This document shows positions 9,502-20,834 of a stretch of 64,000 nucleotides of DNA, piece by piece (positions within the stretch are counted from its first letter, which is position 1; the number at the start of each line of letters is the position of its first letter). The notes beneath the pieces were generated by a model. It saw nothing but the letters and a program-made list of their open reading frames with translations, ran no database searches and was not told the origin of the DNA. This DNA is from Phorcus lineatus. Its lineage: Eukaryota > Mollusca > Gastropoda > Trochida > Trochidae. Location: contig OV121088.1 of the NCBI GenBank assembly GCA_921293015.1, positions 15,165,645 through 15,229,644 of the forward strand, written 5' to 3'. Made by a program: the position numbers and the translations under genes.

Positions 9502-12332
9502 CTGAAAGAGAAAATCATAAGCGTTAAATCATTTTCACAGGCCAACGACTTACAACTGAAATGATTAGTTCTTTGAAAGCTCTAGAGACTAGCATTACGT
9601 TGGATTCGAACTCAATAATTAAGCCACCCGTGTAGCAAACATGTAATAATTTCTCTTTGATTAATAGTTACATGTTGATCTTAAACGGTTGCTCTAGAAG
9701 GTGGTTAAGGTGTCCCCTACAATTAAAGCTTTTCATACCATTGTAATTTCACGGGCTGTTAGAATAGTCAGACAATACGGCGTAAGTATCGCATTATGCG
9801 TTACCGGGGCTTGAGGGTTTTCAAAGGGAGGCCCGTACCGTACCGTAAGATTGTGTTGGAACTCAAATTCCCGCTTATATATCATACTTTCCTAACGGCA
9901 AACAACAAGTTATATCCCGCCTTACTGGCAACATTGGCCCATATTTTCGAAGCTCTTTTAACACTCGTATATCTAAAGACGAAATGAACTGGTATTATCA
10001 AACATCCCTTTTACTCTTGGAATATCTCTAAACAATATAAAACCTTATAATGTTTCGATAATATAAACTTTAGAATTAAAGTATAGCCCTAAGATTATGC
10101 TAAGACCTACCTTTCTCATCCACTGAATCATATTAACAAAATTAAAGCAATTTTAGTAACTGAATGTTATGCTCGATCCCTAAAATACACAACATATTCA
10201 AATTTTTTCTCGATATATTTGTTTGTTAGTGATATTTTCTTGATATATTTACATTTTAAAGCTTTAAATGTACCTTGATAGATATCTAAAAATAAAACCA
10301 ATAATTCAACTTATTGCAAACAATCATTTATCTATTTTCGAAAGATTCTAGAAACATCTTTTGACATTAAGCAATGTCAAAATGCTGTAAATTTGTATTC
10401 ATGTGCAGGAAAAAACATGTTATCCATGTTATCGACAGATGTTATATACTGCACCGGTAATAAGTTATGCGATGACATTTATCTAAACTTCCTTCACCAG
10501 ACTTAGTTTAATTTACACTCGAACGTACACTTCACAAAGTCCCTAGAGATGCTGAGTTGGCAGATTTTGGTTCCTTGGTGTAATTCTTGGTAATCAATGG
10601 CAATTCACTTATTAGCGAGTAATTCAATTTCGTCAAGGTATATTTTTTTGCAGTCCTCGAAGGGATGGCCTAGCAAATGTAATTAATGCGATAGCGACGT
10701 AAGGACGCTTAGGATATTGATAATTCCAATTCGTAATTGCTTTTTTGGTGATAAGTGCCATATCAACGAAGAACATAATCAAAATAATTGTGTTACAACT
10801 TATTTTTAAATGATAGCATAAGTAGTATACTGTTCAATATTAGGTAAGCAGGCAATCCGATTTTGGTAATTTTGGAGAAGATTTTAAAACGCCACTTGGA
10901 TCAGGGCCTAATTTCGAAGCTTCCTTATTGATAAGGGTGTCCTTAACATATATTTTTAGGGAGAGGGGTAGGAGGTCAGGGCGGAATAGCACTTGACATA
11001 AGAGAACATCAGGGGATTAAGCTGTAGTGGTAAGCAATATATGTATATCTATTTCCATACGTTGACTAGGAACACCAACGGCTTAAAAACTGCTTATAAG
11101 TAGATCGAGAGTATAAGACAGGGACAATTTGATTTTTGAGTATTGCCAGAACTTAAAGGATTGCTTTGAGTTACACAACTTTAGATAAAGTGTGTTGTAC
11201 GGTAATCTTTTCAGAAATACGATCTAATGACTGGGTACAGTTATGAGCCCTGGGGCACATATGCTCGACGCCGTCTCCCATTGAAAACGTGTCACCCATG
11301 TCAAGTTAGCCTAAGCTTGTATAGCAAAAGTCATTCTTTGTCCGAACCTTAAAAATTCAATATCATGGGAAAATACTACAAACAAACTGTTCGTCAAAGT
11401 TCACGAGAAATTTCATAATAAACATAATGAGTATGATGATGATGGGCACAAACTTATTGAAATGTAAAGAAATATTGTTTTTGACGCAAAATATCAGAAA
11501 TCCAAGGACTGAAACCATTTCTGATTACTTATGAAATTTTCTTAATAACAAATATTGGCACGATATATCCTTAATATGCATGATTTAGAACGAATTTGCT
11601 ACTAACTTTATCCGTATAACAAATTATAAAGAACTAACAATGCAATCTATTAAAGTTAATTATTACTCTACATAATAAAAAGATAATTTATTTCCGTTCA
11701 TCACATAAAGAAACCCATCACTTATCATATGTATTGATGTAATTAACTAAATGGGATGTCTGCAAAATGTCAGTGCCTCCTTAAAAAACAGATAACAGAA
11801 AAGAAACAATTTCATGTCAAACCGACATTTTCCGAGTGTAAAATTCTCGACAATTTCCGTGACCATATACATTCTTAAATTTTGCAATTTTCTCTGTGTC
11901 AGCATCTTTAACTTTAACTATTTATAAAGACAAAAGCCACTTCATATCGTTCGCTCAAAGGTTTTGAAAGAAACTCAGTACAAGATATATAGCTCGAATA
12001 TTCTAAAGTTCAACAACATACTATCACCATATATATATATAAGTCGACATCGGCAAGTAATGGAACGTTGATAGGATTAATGCTGAACTTTTTAATAAAT
12101 AACACGTTCATAATATTATGAACTGTTTGATTAAAAATAACTACAACAAAATATTAAGTAACTTATGGAAATACGGAAACGTTCAGGCTAATATGACCAA
12201 AGCCCAAATTTACAAATCACATTTACGAAATTCTGCCATTAATCATGAAAAGTTGTCATCATCCGCCACCCTTGATAAACCATAAACCATAAAAAACACA
12301 AATCTTTACATCAAATTACTCGATTATTTCAG
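9502..12332. other. Non-coding stretch upstream of the receptor
   Basis: No gene is recognised. If the acceptor at 9502 is real, this is the last part of an intron in the receptor's 5' untranslated region. A minus-strand segment near 9600-9660 carries AGTTCGAATCC, a pol III B-box-like sequence, preceded by GGGTGGCTTAATTA. It may be a small tRNA-derived remnant but cannot be folded as a tRNA. Confidence 0.35.
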
Positions 12333-12624
12333 AACCTTGCTGATATCATATCAAGATGAAGGATTCGGTCGATTTTCAAGCCATGCTGGGGAACAAACGA
12401 GCTCCATGCACCGTTGCTCTCCAAGCTCCGAACATCACCCGTCATTGTATTCTGCGACTATGATAGACAGAATCGATTCTGGAGAAGGAGCAAGCGATTC
12501 TGTCAATATCTGGCGTATTGGAAGACAGGCAATCGATACATTGAAGATGATTCCCGTGCCCCAATCACTGAACGAATCAGCCTTTGCGAGATCAGCGTTG
12601 TTGATAGAAAGGGGGCTCGCGTAA
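12333..12624 (+). other. Exon-like island with an acceptor and a 97-codon open frame
   Basis: After CGATTATTTCAG at 12321-12332 the sequence becomes noticeably richer in G+C. One frame stays open for 97 codons to a TAA at 12622-12624, ending in residues SALLIERGLA. A second frame has an ATG near 12356 and runs about 35 codons, starting MKDSVDFQAML. A third frame is open for 82 codons. Several open frames in one GC-raised island make the coding identity uncertain. No family is recognised and no partner exon was found. It may be a terminal exon, part of a long non-coding RNA, or an old repeat. Confidence 0.2.
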
Positions 12625-13989
12625 CGCTACGGACGAAGGGATGGGGGGATGTAAAATGTTGAAAACTAGGGACATTTAATGATGTTGGGTGCGAAGAGGG
12701 GACTCTTTGTGATGCAAACCAATAACAGGACACTTATAACGAGAAGGACGCACGGGGATTCCTAATGATTTTTAAAACTAAAGAACGTTAACTGATGTTA
12801 AGTGCTTCGGTTAACTCACTATGACGGTAACGACTAAGTAGACACTTAAAAAGCTTTGGACCATTGCTAACTGCCCTATTGAAATTTACAACTAATATGG
12901 ACCCTTATAACGTTAAAGGTATCATACTAGTGAAGGCAGTATAAATGAATTTAATGTTCGTTAAAAGTTGAGCACCGAAATAAAATTTGACCATCATAAG
13001 CCAAATACGACAAGTGAGTTTCAAAAGGGCAGTAGAACGGCTTTTAGGTATAGAAATTGATCTCACGAACAGGAAAATTTATCTTACCAAAAGCGCGGCA
13101 ATATTTTCTTATAAAAAGAAGCAGTTGTCTAAGGAACGTAACATGTTCGGTTAAACTTCGCGAATCAATTTCCCTACCATAAATGATTACAATACGTTCA
13201 CACAAAAATGGACACCAGCAGTTTTCTTTTTTTATTTGATATTATTTTCTACATCTACGGATAAACAGGTTCGGTAATGATTTTTATGACGCTGTGCGTA
13301 TCGCAACTACATATAATGAAATGGGAAAATTTGAAAAAAGATTTTAAAAATTACCAACACAAAGGTGTTACTGGTCCTTTATGAGGTAAGCATTGTTATT
13401 GGGGGGTGTTAACCGGGGTGATTGGTAGGAAGGGGGTGCTCAATAAGTCCAATCATATTTCACATGGCCGTTTAAGGGAAAGGGAATATGGGGGATGATT
13501 GGGAACGTTGGGAATCAAGAGATTTATGATGACGCTTTATTGCATGATATTATGAAGTGCGAAAGGAATTGAACCTTGTATTGAGGGGAGGGGCATAGGC
13601 TTAAGTGGACCTAATCAGTTCGCTGATGGGTGAATGCACTTTAGCGTGAACACCAGTTGAACGTGTTTGGTCTGGGCGACACGGCGACCTTTTTCAATCA
13701 GTCTATTGTTGGAAGGGATTATCGTGATTGTTGATTAGATTTTGGAATTTCGGTCTCATCCAAACAAAAGTACTATTCCTGCCATGCTTGATGATGTTAA
13801 CTGTGATAGTCAAACTACAGAGGATTCCGTCCCTCTGGCTGCCTAAATCATAGACAGAGAATATTTTTTTATCATAGCTGTGCGTATGATTTTAAATACT
13901 TTATAGTACTAATTAGTATGTTTACCTACGAGGGCAACCAAATTGGGGTACATATTTTTCATACGATGCACTAGGGCAAAATATCACTC
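12625..13989. other. No gene recognised
   Basis: This is mixed AT-rich sequence with several GGGG-containing patches (13391-13600). No open frame or RNA signature is supported. Confidence 0.35.
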
Positions 13990-14046
13990 GTGTCTAAATA
14001 TCAGTATATTCCTCGCTCTCGCTCGGGAATACTAATATATAGACAC
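13990..14046. repeat. Near-palindromic hairpin element
   Basis: The left arm GTGTCTAAATATCAGTA (13990-14006) pairs with the right arm TACTAATATATAGACAC (14030-14046). Pairing then continues as TTCC with GGAA across a two-base bulge to a loop of about 13 nt (CGCTCTCGCTC core). About 20 base pairs form with two mismatches. The 9-mer ACTCGTGTC flanks both sides as a direct repeat (13986-13994 and 14045-14053). It resembles dispersed foldback elements of marine invertebrate genomes. A structured transcript is also possible. Confidence 0.7.
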
Positions 14047-14198
14047 TCGTGTCGAAAACAAAGTATGTCATTTACACTCATATAATATCATCGATACATC
14101 CAGTGCCAGGCAGCAAAATATACATTGTTACTCTGAAGAAATTGCACTTTCGAGGCAGCTACTTAGCGCATCGCGGGACCATGCATGTCCGTACTTCC

Positions 14199-14395
14199 GT
14201 ATTTGAGTAGCCATTTTTACAGCTTGTTTGTCTGAGTGCAATGTTGATGAAGTGCTTTACCCAAGGACATAACACAATGTAAAGCCAAGATAACGCATTT
14301 TTTGGTGTCTCTATTAGGATTAGAACTCGAGCCTTCAACGTAAGAAACCAGCTTGCTAGCAAATAAACCCCCGCTCTCGACTGAATGGTTACTTA
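14199..14395 (-). mobile_element. Diverged tRNA-derived SINE remnant
   Basis: On the minus strand, a tRNA-like head contains a B-box-like GGCTCGAGTTCTAATCC (14317-14333) preceded by GCTAGCAAGCTGG. About 50 nt later comes the core GTCCTTGGGTAAAGCACTTC, followed by TTGCACTCAGACAAACAAGCTGTAAAAATGG (given in two parts; ends near 14207). From memory this core matches a widespread metazoan SINE central domain of the type CTTGGGCAAGGCACTT, then CCAGCTGTAAATGGG. No clear target duplication or tail was found, so the copy is old. Confidence 0.6.
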
Positions 14396-15176
14396 ACATC
14401 AGTGTTTCAAATGTGATCCTACATTAATCAAAGGTTCGATCCAAGAAAATGTTTTGACCCCTCAAATAGTTTAGGTAACTATGATGAACCCTTGTATTAA
14501 CTTTAACCTTCAACGACACCATGGTCCTCTGCATCAGCTATTACTTCACATGTATAAAGGACCCACACCTTCTATTTCAAGTGTCTAGTGCTAAGGTTAA
14601 CGCAGTGCGATGGAAGGAGTCAAAGTAACTCAGATATAAGGTTACATCAACAATCAGTTTGACAACCATGCAATGAAAGAATTATCTATTTCCCTTTAAG
14701 CTTTTGATATTGGAAAATATGCCAAGACATCGGATGCGAAAACTAGATTCAAAAGCAATCAATCTGCCAGTCTATATAAACTGCATTATTTATTTCATAA
14801 AAGCGTTTTTATTATCAACCATTTTGTCATAATAATCAATATTGCATGCCGTCAAATAACCCATTAACGCAGGGTTCATCACGTTTAATAGGCGCTAATT
14901 AAAGATTCTAATTGTACTGTCCATGAGGATGGTTGCAAAATTCCTTTCATGATGAGAGTATTTAGTATAGGTATAATGATAAATGGTTTGCACTGCAGGC
15001 AATACCTGACCCAAGAATACAGAGTACGAGCAGTGTGGCGTGGGGTGGTATGCGCGTACGTTTATATCCTCGTTGAGGGATAGTAATTGTTCTTAGGCGT
15101 CGGTTAGTTAGAAGTAGGGGTGGAAAAGCATCGCTTGAAGGATAGGCGTGGAGGTACATGTACAATGTATACTCTA

Positions 15177-15179
<3 letters not shown>
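14396..15179. other. No gene recognised
   Basis: This is AT-rich intergenic or intronic DNA with no supported feature. Confidence 0.35.
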
Positions 15180-15259
<80 letters not shown>

Positions 15260-15304
15260 CAGAGAGAGAGACAGACAGAGACAGAGACAGAGACAGAGAG
15301 AGGA
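15180..15304. repeat. (GA)n microsatellite with a GACA-variant tail
   Basis: Pure GA dinucleotides run from 15180 to about 15250, then an imperfect GAGACA/GACAGA section extends to 15304. Poly-Arg/Glu and poly-Ser/Leu open frames across it are artefacts. Confidence 0.97.
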
Positions 15305-16599
15305 GGATGTTTACTAAGTGTCGAATACATTCAAGAAAAGATACAACACATTAAAAACATCATAAATTAAAAAAGTACCTTTGTAACATTGTACCCTTTG
15401 TGAAGGTATGTAAACAAGAATGGGTATCACCGTATTCATATTGTTCGTGTGTATGGATGAGGGGGAAGGTCTTGTGCAGGAGAGAGGATAATGCACTAAT
15501 TGATGGGGTCAAGTCAAAGCAACAATCTCTGAGACTGATAGTGTGCAAAACCCATGAGCATCAAAACAGTCTCACGTTACTTGCAATATCCGTCTAAAGA
15601 AACTGGTCTAGGCTTGTTTTCAATTGGATGATAACATTTAAAAGATTAACTTCGTATAGTTGCGATTGAACACGGATACGTTTCGGTACGCATGAGCGAT
15701 ATTGATTTGAATTAATGCCCCTATTGAACGTGAGATTTAATACTTGAGAGATAAAAAAAATCCTCTTCGGATTGAAAACGTATGTTGAGCTAAAAGAAAT
15801 CTGACTCTTACAAACTTTAAAATTTTCAAATATTTTAGTTTCAATTCGGGTTTTAATTCCCTAGAGGAGTTTTTATCTTTCAAAATATCACTTATACATC
15901 AAAAGGTTTTTACCACATATTACATTAAGTTTACGCCATCGTAAAATAGTATTTATGCTTTTTTAATTTTTTAAAATATCATTTTTTCGAAGATGAAATT
16001 ACCAAATTAAAACAAAGTTAACGATATCGTAAAATACAATTTATGCCTTTTTACTTACATACATAAATTGTTCACATGTAGTTCGGCCTTTGCATTCCAA
16101 TATATATGTTCATAAATATGAAATAGCCTTATAAGCAAGTGGTTTGTCATAAACAGCGAAGTGAAATATGTATAATTAATTTGCCTCTTGAAAGCGTGCT
16201 TTGTAAACATGGATGCTTTTGTGATAACTTGGCTTGAAGGTTAGCACCATTTTTGTCCACGGGAGACGTTTGTAGAGATAACTGATATATGGCATTATTA
16301 TCAGCATGACAGAAAAACATCAATGTTCTCAAATAGCGGGCAACAAGTTTACAGAGAAAAGCAGAGAGGTCGGGGGGTCCCAGGGTGTGATAAGGTGTGA
16401 CGTTAGGAAGTTGTTCGGAGTGTACAGAAGAACGATTAAGTAGAGTGGCGGATGGGAGGCGTCAAAGAGTTCGATTGCCCCTATAAGGCATTTTTTCGAG
16501 CGCTTAAATCGTAAACTCCAAGGATAAACCTCTCCTCCCCTTTCAATAGGTGAAACCCCTTTAAAAATGTCTTCATTCAGTAATGAAGTAAACAATAAA
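15305..16599. other. No gene recognised
   Basis: AT-rich DNA gives way after about 16350 to G-rich sequence. No coding evidence beyond composition-driven frames. Confidence 0.35.
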
Positions 16600-17292
16600 T
16601 ATCAAGGGGCAGGGCGGATTGGGAGGGAGAGGGAACAGTAATCGGGTGGGGTAAGCTTTCAGGAATGGTGTGGGTGGGGTGGTTAGAGGTGGCTGGTACA
16701 CGCGGGGAACGACTAGGTCGTTTAAATGGGTGGACTTCATTGTTTTTGGAAACAGGGGAAATGAGAGTCAGAAGGGTCTTCATTGATTCGGTATATATGG
16801 GTAGAATAAATGCAATCTAAGAGTAAGTGAGGGTGACGTTTTGTTATGAGGATGGGAATGGTTATTTGAAGTTCAGTTGGTAGTGTTGGTAGCATTTTCG
16901 AAGCTTAACACGAGTGTGTCAGAATATTGGACGAGGGCAAGGAGATATATTAATTGGATATATTACAATAATAGCCTGGTGTTCTGTTATGTAGAGGGGG
17001 GGGAGGTGCGAAAAGATACACAAACGTGTTATGGTTTGAGATAGATCGGGTAAATATGGTGTATAGTTTACTGTGATCAGGCGAATTGGATTGCATATAA
17101 TATGAGAATAAAACGGAAAATATAGGGCTGTGGTGCTTCTTAAAGCGGGGTGGGGGTGGGGGAATAAGGGGAAATGATGCAAAGGGTGAAGGTCAAGATG
17201 TAATGAAAGGGTTGCCAGTCAGGAAGTATAGGGATACATGGAGTTGGTCATATGGGCGTGACAAGCTGACAGACGAGTACGGTAGGGTGCAA

Positions 17293-17316
17293 GGGGGGGG
17301 GGGGGGGGGGGGGGGG
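17293..17316 (+). repeat. Poly-G tract, 24 nt
   Basis: Uninterrupted run of G on the plus strand within the G-rich block. Length in an assembly is unreliable for such tracts. Confidence 0.9.
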
Positions 17317-17384
17317 TTAACGCATGATGTTTGGGCAGGCATAAGGTTAAGTAGGCCAGATGGGAGGGTAGAGTAAATCCAGTG

Positions 17385-17529
17385 CAGTGGCGGATCCAGG
17401 CACTTTATAAAGGCACTGGGGATAATCTATTGAGAAGGAAGGGGGGGGGGGGAGCGTCACCCTCGGAGATCGCTCATTTTACGGTCTTTTAAGGTGGAGG
17501 GGGGGGGGGGTGCTCTGGATCCTCCGTTG
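17385..17529. mobile_element. Short non-autonomous inverted-repeat element (MITE-like, hAT-type ends)
   Basis: The left end CAGTGGCGGATCCAG (17385-17399) is matched in inverted orientation by CTGGATCCTCCGTTG at the right end (17515-17529), 12 of 15 positions. CAGTG occurs immediately outside both ends (17380-17384 and 17530-17534). Ends of the form CAGTGGCGGATCC are, from memory, common in animal hAT-derived elements. However, hAT elements duplicate 8 bp and only 5 match here, so the class is tentative. Each half carries a 12-nt G run. Confidence 0.5.
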
Positions 17530-17640
17530 CAGTGAGCGCGATAAAAACTGTGCGGGGCGTTGGGGGAGGGGCATGCTGAGATTGAGAGGGGAGGGGGGTG
17601 GGGGATATGCGCATACGAAAAGGTAATGCTTTGTAAAGAC

Positions 17641-20600
17641 TATCAGGGGCCCTAAGGTGGCATACAGTTCGAGCAAAACTTGCGACGCAAAGGTTATGAA
17701 GGGGTATATCGAATTTTTCTAGGTTTATGGCGGACTAGAGAAAGGGTATTGTGTGAAGGGACGCTCTCTGTCATGAAAAAAAGACCACGCTAACACAATA
17801 ACTCTAAGTCTCGCTAATGTCCTATATAAGACTGATTTTTGAACTCTTTGAAGTTTCGTCATAAAATAAATATAGATTTAAGTTTGCTTTAAAATGTCAA
17901 GATGTCTTTATATATATACTTTAGACTTTCTTCTTAGAAGTGGTTGGTCTGATGAAAATGGAAGAACAATATTAATTCGTCTTGGTTCGAAAATAAATGA
18001 AGACTTACGAAAGTCTAGATGTACTGGTTTGGTGATGACTCATTCGTATGTTTGAGAATAAAATATATTTTCAGCTCTTGTCATTTCAGCAAACAATCTT
18101 GTCGTACACCCATGGCACATTTGGAAAACAATCATAAATACAAACAAACAAACAAACAAACAAACAACCGTATTTTGACTCTTAGATAAATTCAGTAAAG
18201 TTACAGATTTCTTAATCAAGACTCTTAAAGTATGAATAACGAAAATTAAATTGCAGAAAAAAATATTTATGTATTCGAAGGCACTTATAATAATAAAAAA
18301 TGTATACAAGGAATGAAGTATATTGTGCTCCAAGAGCATATGCGCTTGATGCAGTAACTCTTTCTGGCAATAGAGTCTATTTTGGACCTAAAATAACAAA
18401 CATATTCCCTCGACATATGCTATTGCCATAAGTGGATCACGTAGCACGATGGGGTATGGATTAGCCGTGGAAATACCTTGCCTATATTTTCTCAAGGGTA
18501 TGACGTTTTATTTTCCTCTCAAAATATGAAAGATCAACAAACATTTTGCAAGAAATGCAACAAAGTCTTTCTGCAGATTTAGAAACAACTCTGAAATGTT
18601 TTTGTTCATATTTTCTACATGCATGCGCCCAGCGTTATTACTTTCAGTTTCCATCATTTGTCATTGACGTATTTTGTAAAATGGTTATGGTGGAAAGTAT
18701 GGATTGTAGTAAAGTTGTTTTTGTATTTGGTACCTTTCGATTGAAGAAGATAGAGCAAGGGAAGGGCCGAATTCCCAGCAAATTCAAATCAAGAAGCTAT
18801 TACAAGGGAAAGTGGGGGTCAACATAACCGACATTTATTGTTGTCATAATAAATTGTAAGACGATGACCGAGAGCAATTGACATACAAATTCTTATATTT
18901 CGCAAATCGAAGGTAACAATTAAAAAGATAGTCGGTAAAGGCACAATATATACTATGGCACCTGAATTGTAACCTCAAGAAATATCATAAAATTTGAGAT
19001 TTAAAAAAACAATTGTCACTAAAAACATAATTCTTCATCACAATTAAAACGGTAATGATATTTATTTTTCATTGCGTCATCTTACCTATATAATTAAGAG
19101 CGGTTATGCCACACCCTAGAAGTGTCAATAAAGCACTAAATAGATAATATTTTCCAAGGTGCATAGGTAATGAATTAATCACACAATCAAATCCCATCAC
19201 TTGATAAAACGTAGTTGAAAGGAGTAACACAATGTATAAACATGCTTTTCTCTCAGGCAAAATAAATACACTTTCATAATGTTGGCATAACACAGGCCAA
19301 TTATTGATTTAATCTTGTAAAGTGGGATGTCTTATTCTGTAATATCTCTTTGACAGAAGACAAAGCTTTCTTTAGGATAAAAAGATAATGCCAACGACAA
19401 AACATACAACATACAAAGGTCACCGCGTCCGTCAAATAACGCCGGATATTACGATGCAAGTTCAGTGCGTTTGTATTTTTTAATCCTATCGTACGTTTAT
19501 ACTCCTACGGCTTTTCCTTTACAGAGCTATGTAATCTTTCACTACTTATGCAATTTTCAACTCTGAGTACGGAAATTGCACTTTTTATGCGCCTTCGATG
19601 GAAAATCAAATCTGGAAGGTAACGTAAAAACGTCAAAGGTCAAACGTTGAGCATTCTCAACCACATGCGTTATTTTGATTCAATTTCATATCGAAGATTG
19701 CAATTTCGTAAAAAGGTGACTTGTCTGTACTCGACGTCCAGCAATATTCAAATCGAGCAAATCGGATATTGAAAATGTAAATTTGGTGCATTTTACATGC
19801 AATATTATCTTTTATAGTTTGTGTTCAGTTACGAAGTTAAAGAGACCAGCATCTCTTCGATCTGGCAACCGTATGATTTAATTTACCCTCTTTCTCTTAC
19901 ACTATTTTAACAAATCAGATAACAGAAAAGGCGAAGTTTGGTGGTTCATTTGGTTAGTTGGTTTCTCAAATGTAGATATAACCATGGTTACAACAAAGAC
20001 CAAATGTGTCATTTGTCATTAAGAAGCGAATGTAAATTTAGTTATACCCGAGCCATAGCGAACTGAAACATTTACTTCGATTAAGCGATGGTTTTGACAT
20101 TACTTATTTACTTTCGTGTATCTATTTGGATTAAAGCACGGTTAGCAAAAAACGGAAATAACTGTATGTTTTGAAACCTCCTTTATTAGCTTACAGCAAA
20201 CTGAACCAAATAAAATGCCTATATCGCAGTTTGCTAAGAGCACAACTCGGTGTTATCATATGTTTTCATAGCCTAAGGGGGTATTTAACACTAAACGTCT
20301 TTGCGCATACAACCCTACTTCGTAATAGTGACTAATTAAGATATGGCCGTTTACATATGAATAGTTTACATAGGGAATCCAGATAAACTTGTTAAACAAA
20401 TATCTTCACCAATAAATGTTAATACACCAAACGTCGAACATGTATACAATATCTGTAAGCATGGCTAGAGGACCGTCTCCAATACATTTTGTTACCAATG
20501 TTGACATTTACGATTCCAAATTCCAAACTACTTAAATGTGAAAGAATGATGCTGAGCAGTACTTGTTGACTTGATAGACAGAAGCACCTTTTTAGAAATT

Positions 20601-20710
20601 TTATTTCTACAATATTTTCCCGAATATATTTATGTTTATGCCAAATGCATGATCTTCAGAGAGTCAAACGTCTCATTAATCAACCCGATTATTCGTAGTC
20701 ATAGATGAAT
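17641..20710. other. No gene recognised
   Basis: AT-rich DNA with a small (CAAA)n run (18141-18168). The 93- to 99-codon open frames around 18.0-18.8 kb show no domain or splice support. Confidence 0.35.
18141..18168. repeat. (CAAA)n microsatellite
   Basis: About seven tetranucleotide units of CAAA/ACAA. Confidence 0.9.
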
Positions 20711-20834
20711 CAAGGGGGGAAAAACGTGCATATATAAAGGGGAAAAAACGTGCCAAGTATCAAGGGGAAAAAACGTGCCAAGTATCATGGGGAAAAACGT
20801 GCCAAGTATCAACGGGAAAAAAACGTGCCTATGC
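20711..20834 (+). repeat. Five-unit 24-26-bp minisatellite carrying ACGTG in each unit
   Basis: The consensus unit is CAAGGGGAAAAAACGTGCC followed by AAGTAT. The units are closely similar, with the first and last most diverged. ACGTG lies at 20724, 20748, 20773, 20797 and 20823, so spacing is 24-26 bp. GGGGAAAA precedes it in nearly every unit. ACGTG is the core of hypoxia-response elements, and GGGGAAAA resembles half of an NF-kB-type site. Whether the repeats act as binding arrays is unknown. Confidence 0.85.

Larger units (their letters stand above)
16600..17640 (+). other. Strand-biased G-rich block
   Basis: The plus strand is strongly enriched in G over C, with repeated GGGG and GGGTGGGG motifs. 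Long G runs occur at 17293-17316 (24 nt), 17441-17452 (12 nt) and 17499-17510 (12 nt). Several four-run groups fit a G-quadruplex pattern (e.g. 17147-17160). Proline-rich minus-strand frames here reflect the C-rich complement and are not called. Confidence 0.7.

Noticed and set aside
9600-9660. Minus-strand B-box-like AGTTCGAATCC
   Set aside because: A single short match with no SINE body or tRNA fold.
15120-15370. Open frames rich in Arg/Glu or Ser/Leu on both strands
   Set aside because: They are translations of the (GA)n microsatellite.
16329-17182. Proline-rich minus-strand frames
   Set aside because: The composition follows from the C-rich complement of the G-rich block. There are no domains or splice signals.
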